A stretch of DNA of 64,000 bases from Todiramphus chloris collaris (taxonomy: Eukaryota > Chordata > Aves > Coraciiformes > Alcedinidae). The stretch covers positions 9,759,156 to 9,823,155 of the forward strand of contig JANVCC010000076.1 of the NCBI GenBank assembly GCA_025345505.1, given 5' to 3'. The translations under genes were made by a program, and so were the position numbers. Shown in pieces: positions 12,201 through 24,385 of the stretch. Numbering within the stretch: position 1 is the stretch's first letter; each line of letters begins with the position of its first letter. Below the pieces are notes generated by a model. That model was not told where the DNA came from. It searched no databases and was given only the letters and a program-made list of their open reading frames with translations.

Positions 12201-15200
12201 CCTCCAGATGGTCCTGGCTGCTGCTGAGACTGAAGTTTTGCCGCTCTCAAAGCAGTGTCACTGGATTTATTGGGCTCATATCTGTTGTCTCATGCCTAAT
12301 GGCGAGAGCCACTTGCTTGCATTACCAGCTGCAGTTCTATTTATATTATATGGCATACCAGAAGTTACAACTGTTTGTTCATCAGTGAGAGTGTATTCCA
12401 TCACTCTTAGATCTGACGGGGCTAAGTGTTAAATCTAAGTGTTAAACCTTTGGTTTTCTACATGGAATTCTCAGGAGGTCTTATACTTCCTCACAGCTTT
12501 GTACAAAAGAGGTTGGAAGTGATACCCGTGCTTTGATGCACAACTTCAGTCAGGGGGCAACTTCAGGAAGAGTTTTCCTTGCAGAAGCTGTGATGAGATG
12601 TCCCAGTTGGCACTTGTTAGTTGTTTTGCCATCCCCACTAAGAAATGCCCCTCATGCAACTATGAAAATAATGTCCTGTTGACCTCTGATGTTGGGTGGG
12701 AGTGAATCCTCAGTTTGCACAAGAGCTCGCTGCCATGTCAATTAGTGTGCCCTCATCTGAGGTACCTAAGTCCTGATTCCATCTAAGGAGAAATCCAGCT
12801 GTCATGTTCTTTGGCCTTCAGGACAGGTTTGTCTGATGTATAAATCTGGAGAAAGTATTTGGTGTACTTATGTTCTTCATGCAATTAAATGAACCGTGTT
12901 AAAGCAGTTTATTTTGATAAACACTTAGGATTTAAGAGTATTCTTCCAGACTTTCTTCAGGTGGTGGTTGGATTTGCTGCTTGCTTTTTACAGTTTTTAT
13001 TGTCTTGGATTTTGCCTTTTATTCAGTGATATTTTTTTTTCTTTTTTTTTCTTTTTTTTCCTTCCCCTAAAGGTATCTAAAAGTTATGGTTTCCTCTGGC
13101 TATGTTAGCTGTGCATTTTGTGCCTTTGAAGTTGTAAAATTAATTCTCTAGTGTGTTACACAGCAACATGTGCAAAGGGAAGATTTTCTTTTTAATATTC
13201 AAAAGTTGTTTACCAGTATGTTCTTAAGCATTTACAAAATCAATGAGCTGTGTATTTAATTTTTTTCTGAAAGCTGATTATCACAGAAGTATAACTTAGT
13301 ATTTATGACAACTTCCATAGGGCTTAAATGTCTGGCAAAGATTGGGTTTTAAAGGAAGAAGACTAAAAACTTTTATGTTACATTATGTTTTGAAGCCAAG
13401 TCTGTTAGTAGGAATCTGAGACCATTTTTTGTCCATAAACAAATGCTCTTTAATTAAACTTCAAAAAAGCAATGGAATGTGGGTGAGGTAGAAGGAGATG
13501 TCCTCAGGTAATATATTTGCCTGAATCACTTGTAGGAGCTTCATAATCCAGAGGGTTGTTATGAAAAAGAAGAATCCCTATTCCCTGACCAACAGTCAGT
13601 GTTCAGTAGTACTAGAAAAGATAAATTCATAGTTTTGCATACACATTTCAGATATCTGAGTTATGTTTCTCAGGTTTCGTGGATTTATTTTTATTGTTCT
13701 TGACTAATAAGAAATTTTTTTGGTTGTTGTGTTTAGGATTCTGTGTTCCTTTAGAGGGTGTAATATTTTATTGAATCAGTCGAACAATTTAGGAAGAAAT
13801 TATAACAGTTGAAAATTAATACAAAATAGAGATAAAAAATTCTCAAGAGATCTCCCTCTCGACAAGAGAGCATGAGTACATGTGATAAACGTCCAAGTAT
13901 TTTGCAAGACAAGTTAGAAGACGTATAGATCACTCATCCACGCTTCTGAAACGATACGGAAGAGGCCTCTGAAGCAGTGGAAATGTGGGAACTCAAACAG
14001 CCTTGAATAACTCTTCTCCTCACAGAAGGATGCACTTCTTGGTTTGGTACCTATAGATAAGTAAACAGATTTGGATTTTCTGTAAAACGCTGCTAGAGTA
14101 ACATTAGTGCAGTCCTGCAAAATAACCTAGGAGGAAGCGGAGAATAAATTCTTTTAAAAAACCCCAGACAAACAACAACTAAAAAAGTCCAACAATTGTA
14201 TTTGAATATGCTGCTCTGTATTGTGGATCAGTTACTTAATGTGCAAAAAGACATCTCCCAATCACAGAGTACATAAAGAAAGTCTGTATGGTTCCTGGTC
14301 AGTGATTTGCTTAAGACATAGAAATAATGTCTTTTCCTTGTGCTATTAGTTCTTGGTGTTCCCTAATCAGGAGCTTTTTTCCTACGTTTCCATCTCTGCT
14401 GGTTTATGTGAGAATTTCCACCTGGCAGTTCACTGCCATCCCTTAGTGCCGCTGCTGTCAAAATCACGCCATGCGGGAGTTCTAGGATTGTGGGTACTGC
14501 TGTTGGTAACTCTGCTTCTGTCTGAGAGCCAAAGAAATGGATAGGTAGGATAAGAACACTGAATGTTCTCAGGAAGCTGCAAGGCTTCTGTTTTCAGGCA
14601 TGTTGTGTTTGCAGTCCTTTCTTTTGCATCATTTCATTTAATCTCTTCATTTTTGAGTCTAATGAGGGTTTTTACCACCTCATGATCACTTCCATTACTA
14701 GAAATATGCTTTACTTTCACAGTCCTCCCTGTTGTACAAGATGGAGTTCATGTCATAATGATTGTTATCTGATTTTAACTCTGGAGTACTCAATGTCTGG
14801 TTTTTCCTTATCTTTTAGAGTGAAGACTGGAACAGCTAGCGGGAGGTGCATCGCTGCAGGTACGAACCAACTACACACGTTGTATCCCTTGGTTCCATAT
14901 TGGAGCTTCCTTTCAAAGATTCAGAGAGAAATTGTTTTCACATTCAGTGATGAGAGATTGTTTTCCACTGCAGTGAGCAGTGCTCCCTGAACCTTAAACT
15001 CTGCGGTTTCCTGCCTTTGTGCTGCTAAAGGGGGCTGGGAGTGTTAACACAGCACTGTGAGCACCAAGTCAATAGGCTTCTTCAGCTCTGTTATCTCATA
15101 ATTTTAGAAACATAACTACCTACAAAGTAGAAATGTTTGTCTTCATAGTAATTTCTTGACCAGATCAAATCTAAAGTACTCTGTAGTACATGAAACCCTA

Positions 15201-18200
15201 AAGTGAGTATTAGTGGAACAACTTGTGGGCCGTGACAGATTTGATTGTGTGCAGCAGAACGGGAACAGAGCCTAATGTGAAAATGCAGAGAGCCAAATGA
15301 AAGAATCTTCTGGTGCAATTTTCTTAATTCCTGAAGTCCAGAAAGGGTGTCGTTTCATGAGGCAGTTGAGAAAATTCCCCCCACCTCTCCTATTCAGTTT
15401 CTCACTGAGTAGTCCTGTGACCTTTGGTTATGCCCAGTTCTCATGGTGGATTGACTGTGGATGGTAGATGAAGTCATCTTGACAGCTCACTAAAAAAGCT
15501 CTTTTGTGATCAAGTTGCTATTTCTCTGGTTTAGCAAGTTGAAGTGATAACCTGTCTGGTCAGAGTGGGACCAAAAGAGTAGACCACACTGTCTGTAACT
15601 GTGCACCTGAAGAGTTTCATCTCACTTTTGAGGAAAATTGACCTTGTAAGTGTTGTGTTAAGTAACGCTGTCATTCTCAGAGAGTTGCTCTTCTGATGCA
15701 TCATCTCTGCTATGGCAGAAATACTTAACATGTGCTTTAGTCTGTAGACAACCAGGACAAGTTGAGTTTTGATGCTGTCTTGAGGAAACACTCATTTTAT
15801 ACGATAGTCAGACATTTACTACAGTTTTCATAAATGCACCAGAAAGGATTTAGTCTTGTCTGTATTAGAAAGAAAATCAAATTTGTTTTTAAAGAACGGG
15901 TTATCCTGTCTCTCCATATGGTACTCATCAGGGTAGAAAGGGTCAAAGTTGCATTAAGAAGTCCAGGAACACCTTCATTTTCAAGTGATTTTTAGAGACT
16001 TGGTGACTGACCTCTGTTTGGAAGTATGAGTTTGAGGACATTGGTCTCCAGGCATTGTGGGTGTTGCAAAACACTCGACTTCTTTCCTAAATGACTGGTG
16101 CTTTGTACTTTGCCCTTCCTGCCCCTTTGCTGCTCCATTAGGACCATGAAGAAGATAGGAAAGAGAGAACAGTGGTTATTGTATTTCTGCTTTTGTCTGA
16201 AGAGTTTTTTATCTTTTGAAACAGACTGATCTGTGATTAGACCTAGTTTTTCAGACTTGTGGGATTCTGCAAGAAAGAAAATACAGGTCTAGAATCAATA
16301 GATTTAGATTACTTAAATAACAGAATAATCAGATTATAAACAGTGGAATAATCATCAAGTTTCTGGCTGCTGAAAATAAGTCATGGAACGGAACACTTTC
16401 ATTTAGTGCAAGGTCCATAATTTTTTCATTTTAAGAGCAAGGTAAAGTTTAATTAATCTGCCTTAATGTGACTGTAGAAAGGTCTCCAAATGAAAGAGGA
16501 TTGAGTCTATTCTTGACCATCTGATAATGTTATATAAAATTGTTTGTATGCATCCCAGTATGAAATGTCTCTTATGATTAACTCCATAAATTAACTCCAC
16601 TGAATAAAACTGATGGCCTTCCGTTTCTGGGCTGGTACAGAGGAAAAAAAAAGTGAGGAGGAGTCAGCTTTGCTTCGAGAGAAGGAATCAGCCTGTGAAA
16701 TAGCGCTTGGTTTTGTTCCCCACTTTTCTGGTAGCTGTTGTCTTTAATCGGATGAGGTTTAATCAGAGTTTGCTCTGAGACTTGTGATTGCTGCTTCTAT
16801 TCAGAAACGTATATGACACACTTTGCCAAGCACATGAAATAGTTACTGTTCTGCTAAATATTACTGTCTTAAAAGTGTCTTATGAGCACTCAGTTTCAAG
16901 AGTGAGGAACTTCTACCTCTCTATTGACTGTGCTGGCTACTGGAGGACAGAAATGACTTTATGCTGTTCCCATGCTCAGTGAACAGGGAGCACTGCAGCA
17001 TTCTTACCAGTCTCACTGTTCTGCCCTTCCTTTAGGGAGATCCTGCTGGTGTCTTGAAGGTGAACTTTAATGAATACTCCATCGAGACAGGCCTGGAGCA
17101 TGTTAGGTGATGAAGAATACTGACTTACCTGTTTTAACCTGAAATAGGTCTGTGTTCAAATAAAATTTCTGCAGTTCCCAGCCTCTTCCAAAATGGAGGT
17201 CCTTGGCCTGGAGATGAAGATGGGCATTAAAAGAGCATAGATTTGCCTGCTTAGAAGGGACTTCAGTTCTTCTGCCATAAGAGAAGTTAATTCTTCCTCA
17301 ATACTTCTAAAACCATTTATAGTTTAGGAAAGTAGGTGCACATTTCTTTAGTTATAGATTTATTTGTTTGGAAGGATTGTTCTGAACCAGAGTAGTATTT
17401 TTCATTCTTTCTGGTTTTAGCTCTTCCTAAAGTTGAAACCTACTATAGTATCTAATCTAATAGATTCCATTATTTAGACCTTATTAAAGAGGAAATTGTT
17501 AGGTAGGCATGGCTGCATTTTCTCAGCTGATTAGGAAAACTGAAGCACATCTATCATATTGTTTCTCTGCTGACTCTAGAGGCTCGGAAAGTTTTGATAT
17601 TTTTCAGAAGGATGCTCTCTGACATTTTGATGATGGTCCTGCACACACAGCTTAAAACCTAGTGAAGTTTTGCAGATGGCTGCTTGTCCAAAATACGCAG
17701 CAAGAGTCTCAGCTTTGTTTAGGAGACAAGATAACTTGTGAATCAATTGCATTTGTCCTGTGCCAGTAGTGACACTGGAGTTTCCCTTGTTTGTGTCTGT
17801 TACACGGTGGGGTAGAAAAGAGTATGTGGTAGATGGAATCTTTTGCTGTTCCAGGGATACCACATCCCATTCCAGTCTCCACTCTGCTCATGGGCAGTGC
17901 TAGAGCTGTACCTGGGTAGCCCTGTGCCAAAAGGCAGGGGAAATCATGCCTTAATTGTGATCTAAGTTGATGCAGCAAGTAGAAATTATTATTGCAGTGA
18001 TCACTATTTTAACTGCATAGTGCACTTGCCTGGAGCTGTCTCGGCTGCGTTTCAACTCTCTTCAAGTAACATGCATTGAAAAGCTTTCACTTGAATAAAA
18101 TTAAATGAGAGAGAAATAGCAAGTGGTTTGGTTTTTTTTTTTTTTTTAAGGCTGTAGTGTAATATTAGCTGATTCTTGTTTGTATCTAGTACTACTAGTG

Positions 18201-18231
18201 GAAACAAATTGAAATAAAAGGCCTCCCCAAA

Positions 18232-18331
18232 NNNNNNNNNNNNNNNNNNNNNNNNNNNNNNNNNNNNNNNNNNNNNNNNNNNNNNNNNNNNNNNNNNNNN
18301 NNNNNNNNNNNNNNNNNNNNNNNNNNNNNNN
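18232..18331. other. Assembly gap of 100 N
   Basis: There are exactly 100 undetermined bases, the conventional placeholder for a gap of unknown size. The left flank ends in CCTCCCCAAA, and a T15-type homopolymer lies about 90 bases upstream. The missing sequence could be longer or shorter than drawn. Open frames read through it are not real. Confidence 0.98.
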
Positions 18332-21300
18332 ACAGGTCTCACTGCTATTCTAAAGCATTTTAATAAAGAGAGGTTTTAAAATAATTTAATAACATGAAGT
18401 TTCTTCCTTTGAATTAAGATTACACATTACATTTCTTGTCTAAAAAAAGTAACTCTGACCAGTTCTTCTTTCAAGGTTTTACTTTACACATGCACAAAAG
18501 TGTGCTGCTTGCAATAAACTTTAGTTTAAGGAATTTTTGTTTCACCCTAGTTTTCATGTAGGGTAATACAACAATCTTCATACATGGTATCATCCTGAAA
18601 TTCTTTAGCCTATTTAGCTGTCATCTCCACTGGGTCCCATATGCAAGCACACAGTAATTGTCTATGTAAGTGTAGTTGCACTGCCTCTTGTAGTGCTTTG
18701 TGGCATTTCTGGCTTGAAGACAAGGAGACTGTTCAGAGCTTTCCAGGACTAAGTGGATTTCCAGCTCCTCAGCAGAAAAAGAACTTCTGGGTCTGTTTCA
18801 GTGGCAGAAAATTCAGCTAAAATAGGTAGTTGGTTCTTTAAAAATCTCTCTAGCAAATATTGCTACGTGTTTGTTTCCAGTGCACCTTTTTGACTAAGTG
18901 CAGAGCTGCAGATTCCTATAATATAGGAAAAGGCAGCAAAATACAGTCTTATTTAAAAACAGATTTCTAGGTCTTGTGTTTGTATTTTTGAAGTAAAGAA
19001 GAGAAAGAGGGGAAGGTGGTGTAATTGAATCTGCTTTCAGGGCACAGTAGCTTTCAAGAGCACAATAGCTTTCAAGCACTAGTATTCTTAGTCTCTTCTT
19101 CTGAAGATTTAAGCACTGAGCTGCAGGTGTGATTTACCAGCCCTATTTTCTGTGTTTCATAGTCTGAAGTTAGTCAGTAAACAAAAACAGGAGGAGGTGA
19201 CACGGGACCCTCAAACACTGTGGCTGACTTAAATGTTCCATCCTGCCTCCTTGTAGTGGTTTTCTTTCACAGGATAGAAAAGTATGTCCTCACTTCTTAG
19301 GCTGTCATTTCCTGCCTTGTCTCCTGTTGTGTGTCATACTGCTGCCTTGATTTCCTCCTGCCATTGTTGTGACCAAGCCACTTTTCCTTTCTCAGGTTTT
19401 TTTTTTTCTATCTACAGTGCCAAAGTGTCTACAGATCTTCCAGATCTCTCTTAAGTACTGAAGATTTCCACACTTTGTCTCTTGCAAAATATAAGCATTG
19501 TTGATTTCTAACACTGTGATGATAAAAACTCAAAATGCTTCCCAAACTGTCTTTTGCAGTGTTGGCAGGTGTTTGAAAAAAGAATTTTAGCTAACGTTTT
19601 CTTTTGCATACCTTCCTGAAGCTGTACCTGAAATACACATTTCATGTCTATTTACAAAACAAACAAACAAAGCAAGCCCACAACCTACAGATAAGGATAA
19701 AAGTATTAGATCTTCTACAGTGTTGTTGTTTTTAATGTTTGTGTCTTCGTGGAAGGAGGAGAAGAATTCTATCCACCTCTGTTTTAAAAGCAGTTGCCTT
19801 GGGGTTGATTCATTAATGCTTCTTCCTCGTATCAATTATTAATTGTAAAATGTCTTATGAGGAGGAATAAACATGATGATTACTCCTTGTTTATGATTTG
19901 CCAAAATTCATTATACTAGGAAGCCTACATTCAGAACAGATAATAACAAGTCCTACAGTACAGATGCTCTTGTAGGTTGTCAATCATTAATTGCTCCAAG
20001 TTCATGATTTGATCTTTTGGGAATTTGTTCATCTGCTTATTTGATTCATGTCTAGTATCTTTCAGACAGTGTCTTCTCAGGCCTTTGCTGTCATCTTTGC
20101 ATCATGCTAATTTTTACTGTCTTGAGGTTTTAGTGGGTTTGGTTTCTTTAAATTCACTATTACTATTGAGAAATAGTTCATAACAATGATTTCTGTCTCC
20201 CTCTCTGTTCCCTTAGTCTGGAAAAAAAAAAAGAGGAGATAGGCAAGATAAAGAGAAAATTTAGCTGGCAAAGACAGAATTTTAATATACATTTCAGATC
20301 ACTATTCTGAACTAGTCACAGTTGAGAACTTTACAAAATTGAATTCTGAGGCTAGCAAAAGAAAATGTCTAACACTGTAAGGGAAGGTACCTTTCTTGTT
20401 ATATTTCTGTGAACATTAATGAAAGTGTTTAATGTATCGTTGAGAAATGGGCATAGGGAGGTAATTAAACACCAAAGAGGAGATGGAGTTTCTAAGAAAA
20501 TATTTTCTTTTGAAGATTTTACTTACCTGGACATCTCTTTTATTCATTTCACTGTGCTAATGTATCAGACTATTATCCTAATGCTACAGAGGTACTCTCC
20601 TTGAAAACAGGATGGGCAGATACTGGCTGCCTTTGGAAAAATCCAGGTAAATACTAACCAGAGTTGTCTGTCACTCTCTAAATATCACTGTTGCAAACTG
20701 ATATTTGAAGTTCTTTAGAGTTTCTGCCTTTGTGTAAAGAAGAATTAGATACAGATTCTGGAAATAATAGCAGTGATACACTTCAAAATATTGCAAAAAT
20801 ATTTTAGTGCTCTCAAACCAGAGAGCTTTGGAGACCCTCAGCTTGCTTATTCCTTGTTACCCTAGGGTAGTGAGAAATGCTATGGTCAGAGATGGGTGTT
20901 TGAGGTCGCCATCCAGAGACAGTTTGTACACTCCTATGTACCCTCTCAGGCAAGCAGAGGAAGAGGCAATCTGTCAGAGGGAGAGGAGAGGAAAGAGCAG
21001 AGTGGTCTAGAACCCCAGGTCTTTAGACAGGCCAGTGACTTTAAGCCATCTTTTTGCTGGAAGTGCAAACAGTAAAGTTCAGGAATCAACTAATGCTCTC
21101 ATAGAAACATCTTTGACCTCATTCTGACAGCAAAACTAAGTAAGGAATACTTACATCTACAGTATTAGCCACATACCGATGTGATGCCGAACAGTCTTGC
21201 TTTGACTGCAACATGTTTATTTGTCTGACCAGTCTAGAAGTCCCTCTGGCTTTTATTTCAAACAAGCAACAAAGTAAACACACATTTCAACTGTAATAGG

Positions 21301-23032
21301 TCACATGTGGCTATTGTCTTCTTGAGCAGCTAGTATCTCCAAAATAACTTTTCAAATGACAACTAAGAAAGCAGAATGGCTGATACAACAGTATTCCTCC
21401 TCAGAGGAGGAAAGGAGATGGTGTTCCATACAAAGTGTAGTACACATTTTTAACTCCTTGTTGGCAGGATAGTGCAGATACGATAAACTTACATGGGTAC
21501 AGGAGCAGAGTGGATGAGTACTTTGAAGAGACCCATCAGAGGCGACCAGAGAAGCCACAGCAGGTTCTGTTCTCCTGAGCTGAAAAGAGAGCCCAAGAGA
21601 CCACTGAGTCACTTCTGTGGTCAAAGCAAACACTGTAGATTATCAGCCTTTGTGAATGGCAAAGATCAGTCTGGAGCAGGAGCATGCCTGTGTGGGGGCA
21701 AACCAAAAAGCACTAGGAAAAAAAAGAAACACTGACCTATTAAAACTACTCAGGAGCTGAATTATACACGTACCAGGTAAATGTTAATTAAAACCACTCA
21801 GCTGTTATTAGCACTATATTCAGTTACTTTAGTAAATAACATCAGATCCATCCCAGAACTACACAACAACAAATCCCCAACCCCCCAAGCACACCTCTAG
21901 ACTTCAGGAAACGTTACAGCACAGGTAGTGACCAGTATATATGTTTCCCCCTCTTTTTAAAATGCCTGGTAATTGCCATCCTGTACCATCTGAACACACT
22001 GTCTGTGGTGTGCTCAACATTTGGATCACTCCTGGGGACAGGTAACACCATATGGCAGATGGTAGCTCTGCCATGTGAGAGCTTACCTACCAAGACATCA
22101 TCTAGTCAAATCCAAGAAGCCACAAAAACTGCAACTGAGTCCTGCTCTGCAAAATAACTTCCTAGTAACTGCACATCTAATGTGTACATGTGAGAAGCTG
22201 AATCATCAGTCTTAAGACCCTCTTACAACAGTTCACAAACTTCAAGACCCAGTTGTGCTCAAACCCCATCTGGCTTTGACAGGATTACAAAAGTCACAAA
22301 TTTTTTTTTTTTTACCTGAGAATTTAGTAGGAAGTGTTGCCTCTTACCAGTTTCAGATTTGCCTTTGGCAGTCTCCTGCTTTACTCCTGTGAAACTACAG
22401 CTGCTTTGTGAATTGTGTAGCTCTAGGTTGATTCAAGTGAACATTATTAGCAGTAAGAAGGCAGGAAGAACACAAGCAGAGCTTTCGAAAGAAACATGGG
22501 CATTTGTGAAAGCCCACAGACTATTTAAAAAAAACCTGACCTGTATGTGACAGTTCAGAATTCATTAGAGTTACAAATTTGTTCACTTCAGTGTGAAGTT
22601 TTAGCTCCTTTTCCAGCAAAATAACCCAATTCCCTCATTTTAGAAAATAGGGTTTGTATAATTTATTTTGAATCATTTGTCTTTACTATCAAGTAAAAGG
22701 GTAAGTTTAGCTGTCATTCTGTTTTTCCCTTTCTGCGAGAACTTAGGCAGAGAAAATATCCTGTAAGCCAGAGGGACAGGTGACTTGCTGCTTCATCTGC
22801 TGGCAGAGAGCTGGGAGTGCTGGGGATGCTTCAGTCAGGCATCAGTTCAGAATTCAGTCCACTTGAGCTTCCACAGAATTAATGGGAGTGGAAGCTACAG
22901 GTAAATGGGACTTCATTCTCAAGACAGAAAAGTAGGTCAAGAATGTATTGATTTTTTTTTTTTCTCAGAAATATTTTGAGGAAGGGGGTTAAAAATAATC
23001 TTTTTCTTTTTTTTTTTAGAATAGAAATTTAC

Positions 23033-23553
23033 TTACTTGGCCTCATCTCGAGTATTGTGTCCAGATTTGGGCACCTCAGTACAAGAGAGATACTGAGGTG
23101 TTGGAGCGGGTGCAGAGGAGGGCAATGAAGCTGGTCAAGGGACTGGAAAATAGATCATATGAGGATTGTTTGAAGGAGCTGGGCCTGTTTAGTTTGAGGA
23201 AGAGGAGGTTGAGGGGAGACCTCATTGCTCTCTACAGCTACCTGCAAGGACATTGCAGAGAGGCTGGTGCTGGTCTCTTCTCTCAGGTAATTAGGGATAG
23301 AACCAGAGGGAATGGCCTCAAGCTGAAACAAGGTAGGTTTAGACTGGACACTAGGAAAAAATTCTTCATGGTGAAATATTGGAATGGGCTGCCCAGGGAG
23401 GTGGTTGAGCCACCATCCCTGGATGTGTTTAAACATTGCTTGGATGTGGTGTTGGGGGACATGGTCTAGGGGTGAACTTGTAGAGTAGGGCTAATGGTTG
23501 GACACGATGATCCCAAGGGTCTTTTCCAACCTGAGTGATTCTGTGATTCTGTG
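23033..23553 (+). mobile_element. CR1 LINE, 3' fragment, sense to CELF1
   Basis: The + strand encodes the C-terminal tail of CR1 ORF2. The frame from 23098 contains [15 protein letters not shown], then [20 protein letters not shown], then [18 protein letters not shown], which are hallmark CR1 segments after the reverse-transcriptase core. The element ends in the diagnostic CR1 3' tail of ATTCTGTG-type octamer repeats at about 23535-23553. It is 5'-truncated, as most CR1 copies are, and the start is approximate because the first bases read in another frame. Target-site duplications are not evident. Confidence 0.93.
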
Positions 23554-24311
23554 AAAATCCATCTAGGTCTGGGAGAGCATGGAGGAATTAAATACTCACA
23601 GATAAATGCATGAGAGAGAGCATCATGAAACTTTGCTATTTCTGAGATAAAAGCGATTTCCATCCCCTCCTATCCTTTTTCTCTACCTGGAAACTTATAC
23701 AAAAATTTCATATAAATAAACATTATTTTCATTTAATTTAATCTGAATTGTAGACAGCCCCAAACTTCATGTATTCAGCATTCTGAAGGTGTCAGATTTG
23801 TGTACTCACAGTGCATAACTGCCATAGAGATTGGCAGAGGAAGAAACTGCCCTTTTGGCACCTAGGGAAGGGCCTTTTTGTACCCAGCGAGGCATGGGGA
23901 TACAGTTTGCATTTCACCATGGGCAGAAAGCATTCCAACAACACGCTTACATGACCAACAATGAAACAACAAAATATTGACAAGTAGTTACTGTATTTTG
24001 ATGCATGTAACCTAGAGGTTATCTGTTCAAAAACCAAAACTGCAATTCAGCAGCACTATAGGGATCTGGATGTGCACAGATAATACAAGGGGAAGTTTAT
24101 TCTAGGATCTGTCTTCTTCAAAGCCTCACAGCGTCTGACTTCCCCACGGCCTGCATCTTTTCCCATAGTTTGCTCTCACCATCCCAGCAGTTCCTCAGCT
24201 TCAGATTTGTGTATGTTGTCTGAGGTTTGGACTCTATAAAATGAAAGATGGTATTATCTTTAGCTTTCAGAGTTAATTGATCATTGAAACAGCTTTCTTA
24301 GAAAATGATAC

Positions 24312-24385
24312 AGGGTTTTTTTGTTGTGGTTTTTGGGTTTTTTGTTGTTGAGTGGTTTGTTGGTTTTGGGGTTTTTTTTTTCAGG
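24312..24385 (+). repeat. G/T-rich low-complexity tract
   Basis: A stretch of about 70 bases of T runs separated by single G or GG (GTTTTTTTG, GGGTTTTTTG and similar) resembles the tract near 3900 but is shorter. It is simple sequence without coding content. Confidence 0.75.

Noticed and set aside
18052-18342. Open frame crossing the N run
   Set aside because: Translation through undetermined bases is meaningless.
23098-23469. 123-codon frame that could be taken for a host gene
   Set aside because: It is the C-terminal tail of CR1 ORF2, confirmed by the octamer 3' tail.
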